This document shows, one piece after another, positions 60,601 through 64,000 of a stretch of DNA of 64,000 nt. The position numbers and the translations under genes are program-made. The stretch lies in contig CAVQOI010000009.1 of the NCBI GenBank assembly GCA_963714425.1, positions 227,341-291,340 of the forward strand, read 5' to 3'. The notes under the pieces are model-generated. The model did no database searches. It saw nothing but the letters and a program-made list of their open reading frames with translations, and was not told the DNA's origin. The DNA is from DATCYX01 sp963714425. Its GTDB lineage: Bacteria; Chloroflexota; Anaerolineae; Anaerolineales; UBA4823. Within the stretch, counting starts at the first letter, position 1. Every line of letters starts with the position of its first letter.

Positions 60601-61563
60601 CATGAGCAGGTCGTATGGGAAGTGGCCTATAGCCCGGACGGAAGCCGCTTTGCTTCCGCCGGTATGGATGGGTTTGTCAGATTTTGGGATGCGGAAACGG
60701 GCGCATTGTTGCTGACCGTTCCTCAACGCAACGCCCCAACCAGCGGTTTCACCGGTCTTACCTTTAGCTCGGACGGATCGCGCATTGCGACCGGCGGTGT
60801 TGATGGCTCGGTGTTGGTCTGGGACAGCCAGACGGGAGAAATGTTAAAAAGCCTGGTTGGACACGCCAACATGGTGCTCGGATTGGCCTTCAGCCACGAT
60901 GGCACGCGGCTGGCCAGCGCAGGTTTGGATGGAACCGTAAAGGTGTGGGATCTGGCAAGTGGAGAGGAATTTACCTTCAGAGGTCATATCTTTCCAGCAT
61001 GGATAACTGGTGTTGCTTTCAGTCCAGATAGTAAATCCATTTTTGCAGGGGTTGCCGAAGATAAATTTGTCTACCAGTGGGATGTAACCACCGGTCGAGA
61101 AGTGAAGTCATTTTCGAGCGATGGTAAAGAAATTTACGGGATTGCACTGAGCCCAGATGGTAGTTTGCTGGCAGCGGGCGACCAGGATGGGAATATCCAC
61201 TTGTGGGATGTAGAATCGGGGAAGAAGCTGGACAAATTATCGGGCCATGCCGGTTTGGTAAATAGGGTTGCATTCAACCAGGATGGCTCGCGGCTGGCAT
61301 CTGCCGGATTTGACCGGCTCGCCAAAATCTGGGATGTTAAGAGTGGTAGTGAACTGTTCAGCCTATATGGGAATGCCAGCAATGTATTTGGCGTCTCATT
61401 CAGCCCGGACGGCAGGAGTTTGGCAACTGCCGGAGCAGACGGGAGCATACGCACTTACACTTTGAAGCTTGACCAGCTGATCGCGCTTGCCAGAGCTCGT
61501 CTCACGCGGACACTGACCAATGAAGAGTGCCGAAAGTTTTTACACTTAGCGACTTGCCCATAG
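57691..61563 (+). CDS. HTH-STAND NTPase-WD40 protein
   Basis: A 1290-residue multidomain protein: an XRE-type HTH (about residues 15-62), an nSTAND1-type NTPase (about 98-500) with Walker A GASGSGKT (143-150) and Walker B TILIVDQFEELF (229-240), a coiled-coil-like linker (about 535-575), a transmembrane helix (about 583-605), and 14 WD40 repeats (about 665-1265), enough for two seven-bladed propellers. The blades have the usual SPDG and x-WD ends. The ribosome site GGAGGG is strong. Such proteins act as signal sensors, and related STAND proteins are anti-phage defence ATPases. The HTH and TM in one chain suggest a DNA-binding or membrane switch. Confidence 0.93.
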   Translation: MLTKSTSMALEHFTTFGDLLKYLRRRAGLTQRELSIAVSYSDTQISRLEQNERMPDLATLTARFLPALQIEDQPEVAERLLELAVTMRREDAPAVGLPPYKGLKYFDETDAELFFGREALTSLLLERLVAGLKSEPRFLAIIGASGSGKTSVARVGLIPALHWQQSSSGWPVVILTPTAHPLEALAASLIRETQQGLPVRKLVDELARDPESLSKSLKRLAQSAGAACTILIVDQFEELFTLCRSEAEQSTFVDNLMTAAIQVNGNAMILIVLRADFYAHCARFSLLRQAISKHQEYIAPMTNEELRRAIEEPARRGHWEFEPGLVDLLLHDVGADAGHTPEPGALPLLSHALLVTWQRRRGQTMTLSGYTASGGVRGAISETAEAVFYDLLEPEQREVARQIFLRLTELGGETSTADTRRRVSIEELVSKPEKRRMVQEVLLTLADARLVTTGQDTAEVAHEALIREWPTLRGWLEEDREGLRLHRRLTEAAQEWGTSGRDPGILYRGARLAQSVEWAQAHPDDVNLLERDFLDASQALLEKENIERETQRQRELEATQRLAETERARAEEQSNSNQRLRLRAVYLTIALVTVGILAGTVFLFWQRAVQANHLANSRELAAAAMNNIQVDPERSALLALQALDEANTLEARNALHQAIPELHILQDHPAHDGGVPDVAYSPDGTLIATTGAGGIVKLWDPNTGELLFTLDEEADEFGTNLAFSPDGNTLAVALYTQVILWDIHTREIKSRLSGQSVGTTIGYNLGVGQISFSPDGERLAVANMDGVSKVWELSTQSEVLSLGVEGMQPPKAIAYSLDGKLLATGGDEGVVWVWDASSGAEIHTLSLGGIIHSVTISPDGKRLAAASEDGSVKVWDTATGEETLSLPRLSGMYDIAFLADGSFATAGQDGAVRVWDAMSGQQMLTLAGPTSTVISVAGSPDGKRIASGAYDGSLRIWDAAPGRELLTIPGHEQVVWEVAYSPDGSRFASAGMDGFVRFWDAETGALLLTVPQRNAPTSGFTGLTFSSDGSRIATGGVDGSVLVWDSQTGEMLKSLVGHANMVLGLAFSHDGTRLASAGLDGTVKVWDLASGEEFTFRGHIFPAWITGVAFSPDSKSIFAGVAEDKFVYQWDVTTGREVKSFSSDGKEIYGIALSPDGSLLAAGDQDGNIHLWDVESGKKLDKLSGHAGLVNRVAFNQDGSRLASAGFDRLAKIWDVKSGSELFSLYGNASNVFGVSFSPDGRSLATAGADGSIRTYTLKLDQLIALARARLTRTLTNEECRKFLHLATCP

Positions 61564-61595
61564 CTTGAACAAGGATTATACAATATGAGCTCAAA

Positions 61596-61751
61596 GGGTT
61601 GTCTAAAAAGCTCGCTTTTCTCTTTCTGGACTGCCATTGGCGGGAAAATCCGATCAAAAATGACCCTCATGTGGGGCTTAACACGTTTGAGCACTTGAAA
61701 ATATGTGCCAGGTGGGAAAATGGAAAGGGCTGCCTTCTTTTCTGACAGCCC
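61596..61751. mobile_element. MITE-like remnant with imperfect terminal inverted repeats
   Basis: GGGTTGTCTAAAAAG (61596-61610) matches the reverse complement of 61737-61751 (GGGCTGTCAGAAAAG) in 12 of 15 bases, a terminus type seen in IS families. The 156-base interior codes for nothing I recognise. No target duplication is seen. Confidence 0.35.
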
Positions 61752-61825
61752 CAGTGCTTTTCCAGATATCACAGAATTGTCAGATGAGGTATTCCTGCGA
61801 CTATTATCGACTCAGCGGTATTTAC

Positions 61826-61856
61826 CCACCGTGGGTAGGCGGCCCACCCTCTCCGC
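61826..61856 (+). other. Degenerate copy of the tRNA-Ser 3' end
   Basis: 26 of 31 bases match 55975-56005 in the same orientation, keeping the T-stem and 3' acceptor strand but not the T-loop. It marks the probable right end of the tRNA-Ser island. Confidence 0.55.
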
Positions 61857-61888
61857 CAGGATCGTGAGTAGAGAATAGAGAGCAGTAA

Positions 61889-61925
61889 GAGGTCGCTCAG
61901 TGACAGCTGGGCGATCTCACTTTTA
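61889..61925 (+). repeat. Second copy of the tRNA-downstream hairpin
   Basis: GAGGTCGCTCAGTGACAGCT and following bases match 56103-56139 closely and would form the same stem. It follows the tRNA-Ser 3' copy at a shorter distance than in the first copy. Confidence 0.6.
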
Positions 61926-62103
61926 AGGTGCAGTGTCCACTCCCTTTGTTATCACCCGAATTTGATCGAGCAGTAGAAAGCCGGATTTCCGCATGGTTAT
62001 CCATTCTTCCTGGTATCTGCGCCGACGGGTTGCCAGTCAGAAGGTGGCAACGATGCTCGGTCACAAAAAAGGACTTATACCGCGATGGACCGAAGTCTGT
62101 TTC

Positions 62104-62334
62104 CTAGTGTTTCGCGAGCATACGCGAACCTGTTTCTGACCACTCCCGCCCTTTCAGATCTATATCAAAACTGCCGATGAACGTGAGCATATCCGCCAGA
62201 TCAAAAAAAGACAGCCCTTTGCCACTCTGCACATGCTCTATTCGCCCATGCCAGTACGGCCCACTGTTCCAGCAGGAGCGGCAGAAGCGGATGACAAAGG
62301 TGCTGTTGGCCCGGAAGGTGGCAGTTTCAGTCAT
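62104..62334 (-). CDS. Small conserved hypothetical protein
   Basis: A 76-residue protein: the segment TFVIRFCRSCWNSGPYWHGRIEHVQSGKGLSFFDLADMLTFIG-like pattern (FVIRF, then a WHGRIEHVQSG core, then an LADMLTFI helix) resembles short proteins I recall from Chloroflexota and Cyanobacteria in which this core is conserved. No function is known. It lies between the tRNA-Ser island and the epimerase gene. Confidence 0.5.
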   Translation of the reverse strand: MTETATFRANSTFVIRFCRSCWNSGPYWHGRIEHVQSGKGLSFFDLADMLTFIGSFDIDLKGREWSETGSRMLAKH

Positions 62335-62364
62335 TCACTCGCCCTATCCGCGTTTAAGGCCGAT

Positions 62365-63384
62365 TTACAAGGTGGCTTTACGGGGAGTGCTGGATGCGCT
62401 GTGTTGCCTATCTGTGATGATCGACTCAAGGGCTTTTTCCACCGCCACTCGGATGGGTGTATATGTCAGACCCAGCTCGCGAGTCGCTTTGCTGCCATCC
62501 ACCATAAATCCTTGCTTCATCAAAGAAACCTGGTCAACTGACAGGTCTAGCAACGGCGGTATTTTGGTCCGGTCGGCAACCCAGGTAAGCAGCCTGGCAC
62601 CGGTCATGGCGACAGAGTCCGGCATGCGCAACCACGGCAAACGAACCCCAGCGACCTCGGCGATCAGGTGATTTATTTCTCCAAAAGTTAAATTACAGGC
62701 GGTTACGAAATACTTTTCGCCGATATTATTATCTTTTTCAAGAGCTTTCAAGATCGCCTCGCAGACATCCTCCACATAGACCCAAGGGAAGGGTTTGTTG
62801 ACGACGACCTGGCCGGGCATGCGCTGCAGGGCGAAATTCCTGAGGTAGCGACCGGCCGCCTTCGGATCATCGGCGCCAATGACAGCTCCCGGGTAGACCA
62901 TTACCAGCGGCAACCCCTTTTCCCGCTGCATTCGCCAGGCAATTTCATCGCCTTTCCGCTTGGTCTGTGCGTACTGGCTGGGACAATAATCCCCAGGGAG
63001 GCTGTCTTCGGTAATCGGCCAGGCTGAATTTCCGTAGACCGCTTCGGTGCTGACATGAACGATTTTGGATACCCCCACCTCCAGGGCGCTCTCCATCAGG
63101 TTCCGGGTGCCGTGAACGTTGACCTGCTCGTAGACATTTTTATCCGGCACCCAAAAAACAAAATTGCTGGCCAGATTCACCACCCAGTCACAGCCCCGCA
63201 TGCCTTCCACCAGCGAGGCTTTGTCGAGCAGATCTCCGCTGACAACCCTTGCCCTTACCTGCCTCATTAGGCTTGTATCGCTGGAGCTTCGCGCCAAGCA
63301 AATCAACTCATGGTCGGTTTGCGACAGACGGTGGACTAGGTATCCCCCGATAAATCCAGTACCTCCGGTGATAAAGATTTTCAT
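62365..63384 (-). CDS. NAD(P)-dependent epimerase/reductase (extended SDR)
   Basis: A 339-residue SDR enzyme. It has the N-terminal cofactor motif TGGTGFIGGYLVHRL, NVHGTRNLMESAL, HVSTEAVYG and the catalytic Tyr-x3-Lys as SQYAQTKRKGD. The overall pattern fits the dihydroflavonol-4-reductase/3-beta-hydroxysteroid dehydrogenase branch rather than nucleotide-sugar epimerases. The substrate is unknown. It starts about 90 bases before the next minus-strand gene's stop. Confidence 0.88.
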   Translation of the reverse strand: MKIFITGGTGFIGGYLVHRLSQTDHELICLARSSSDTSLMRQVRARVVSGDLLDKASLVEGMRGCDWVVNLASNFVFWVPDKNVYEQVNVHGTRNLMESALEVGVSKIVHVSTEAVYGNSAWPITEDSLPGDYCPSQYAQTKRKGDEIAWRMQREKGLPLVMVYPGAVIGADDPKAAGRYLRNFALQRMPGQVVVNKPFPWVYVEDVCEAILKALEKDNNIGEKYFVTACNLTFGEINHLIAEVAGVRLPWLRMPDSVAMTGARLLTWVADRTKIPPLLDLSVDQVSLMKQGFMVDGSKATRELGLTYTPIRVAVEKALESIITDRQHSASSTPRKATL

Positions 63385-63478
63385 TTCAGGTCTCCTCTCA
63401 TAGCTTTTGAAGTCTCTATGAAAGGATAATACCTAAAGGGTGCCAAAAAAGTGCCAAACCCTCAGGGAAAGGCCAACT

Positions 63479-64000
63479 TCATTCTCCGGGTTCGGAAGGA
63501 GTCCTTTCCACCCAGATATCATTAAACGCCCAGTCGCTTAGGTGGGATATACTGAATTTCTTCATGGATGGCTTGACTAGCAGCTCAATCTGACCGTACA
63601 TCAAAGGGAATAAGGCGACTTCTTCGATCAGGATTTTTTCCGCTTTGGCATACAGCTTCAACCGCTCATCCTGATCAGTTAACCGCCCAGCCTTTTCCAC
63701 GATCACATCATAGCGCTTGTTTTCCCATTTGGTAAAGTACCTTGCATGACTTATCCCGACTTTTAGGAAGTCGTCCGGGTCGGTGTGATACTCAGCTATC
63801 CAGGTCATGGACGAGATGTGCGGTGGGTGGTTTAATATCCGGTTGACATACTCCTCCAACCCAGTTGCCTGCCATGTGCTGTCAATTCCCAGGATCTCCA
63901 ACCACTGCTGACGCAGGTGTTCGCCGATTGGATTGCGATAAGGATTATCCAGGTAGAGAGTATCTACCTTGGGAAAACCGTGGCCTCCCGGATACCCGGC
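63479..64000 (-). CDS. Peptide/nickel ABC transporter substrate-binding protein (N-terminus missing)
   Basis: The C-terminal 173 residues of an SBP_bac_5 (family 5) binding protein. The frame is open to the window edge, so the N-terminus lies outside. AGYPGGHGFP at the edge and EHLRQQWLEILGI, MTWIAEYHTDPDDFL, RYFTKWENKRYDVIVEKA and EVALFPLMYGQIELLV are typical of dipeptide/oligopeptide-binding proteins. It should capture peptides outside the cell for an ABC importer whose other genes are not seen. Confidence 0.93.
   Translation of the reverse strand, partial: AGYPGGHGFPKVDTLYLDNPYRNPIGEHLRQQWLEILGIDSTWQATGLEEYVNRILNHPPHISSMTWIAEYHTDPDDFLKVGISHARYFTKWENKRYDVIVEKAGRLTDQDERLKLYAKAEKILIEEVALFPLMYGQIELLVKPSMKKFSISHLSDWAFNDIWVERTPSEPGE

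Larger units (their letters stand above)
61564..62103. other. Region of about 540 bases with repeat remnants
   Basis: After the STAND gene lie a small inverted-repeat element (61596-61751), the degenerate tRNA-Ser 3' copy (61826-61856), a copy of the tRNA-downstream hairpin (61889-61925), and about 180 bases without recognisable content. Residues such as KVATMLGHKK (near 62041-62075, plus strand) recall the end of a tyrosine recombinase, but this is too short to assert. Confidence 0.5.

Noticed and set aside
61930..62110. Tyrosine-recombinase remnant (KVATMLGHKK)
   Set aside because: Only about ten residues resemble an integrase C-terminus; too short and without the catalytic Arg/Tyr to support a call.

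Overview
This 64-kb window is a stretch of bacterial chromosome of moderately high GC content. It most likely comes from a Chloroflexota (Anaerolineae-type) bacterium, although no rRNA gene is present to settle this. Pointers are the family mix (DUF5667-like helical domain, STAND-type NTPase fused to WD40 repeats, fungal/archaeal-type aspartate-semialdehyde dehydrogenase, F420-type flavin protein), Glu/Met/Pro-rich lipoproteins, many TTG/GTG starts and several apparently leaderless promoters. Four genes carry single-base frameshifts or heavy decay, so some breaks may be assembly errors.

Layout. 1-1915: end of an enoyl-CoA hydratase gene, an AAC(3)-type acetyltransferase and an exported orphan. 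1920-4073: an OmpR-type response regulator and histidine kinase on the minus strand. 4313-10631: the most striking locus, five tightly packed plus-strand genes encoding an 18-CxxCH membrane-anchored cytochrome, a 30-CxxCH exported cytochrome built from twelve tandem di-heme repeats, a 2x[4Fe-4S] ferredoxin, an FAD/NAD(P) oxidoreductase and a membrane protein with two HX13H pairs. Together these read as an electron conduit from cytosolic reductant to the cell surface. 10786-13734: DNA glycosylase, fabI and bactofilin, then a sugar epimerase. 13845-16285: asd and a secreted HExxH protein. 16297-18814: an MFS exporter followed by a decayed serine hydrolase.

18956-23795: extracytoplasmic redox and folding genes (Met/Glu-rich thioredoxin-like lipoprotein, CcdA, a DsbA-like/cyclophilin fusion lipoprotein, a PrsW-like protease, DedA). 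23935-31355: a long minus-strand run (an M16 peptidase pair, acpS, a PLP decarboxylase, penicillin acylase, Nudix). 31670-36838: ferredoxin-NADP reductase-like enzyme, then a minus-strand run with mutY and a dipeptidase. 37667-37994: tRNA-Phe, tRNA-Gly and tRNA-Cys. 38055-42786: an ABC exporter with a divergent TetR regulator and a very clear shared operator/promoter region.

42788-55777: photolyase, an orphan phage/eCIS spike protein, a VWA protein, split NAD synthetase genes, an Lgt-like membrane protein, an NfeD/stomatin pair, a broken rimI, rnd and a beta-CASP nuclease. 55917-61856: tRNA-Ser followed by about 5.9 kb that ends in a degenerate copy of the tRNA 3' end, so probably a tRNA-associated island. 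It carries a lipoprotein and a 1290-residue HTH-STAND-WD40 protein. 62365-64000: a dehydratase/epimerase and the C-terminal part of a peptide-ABC binding protein that runs off the window.
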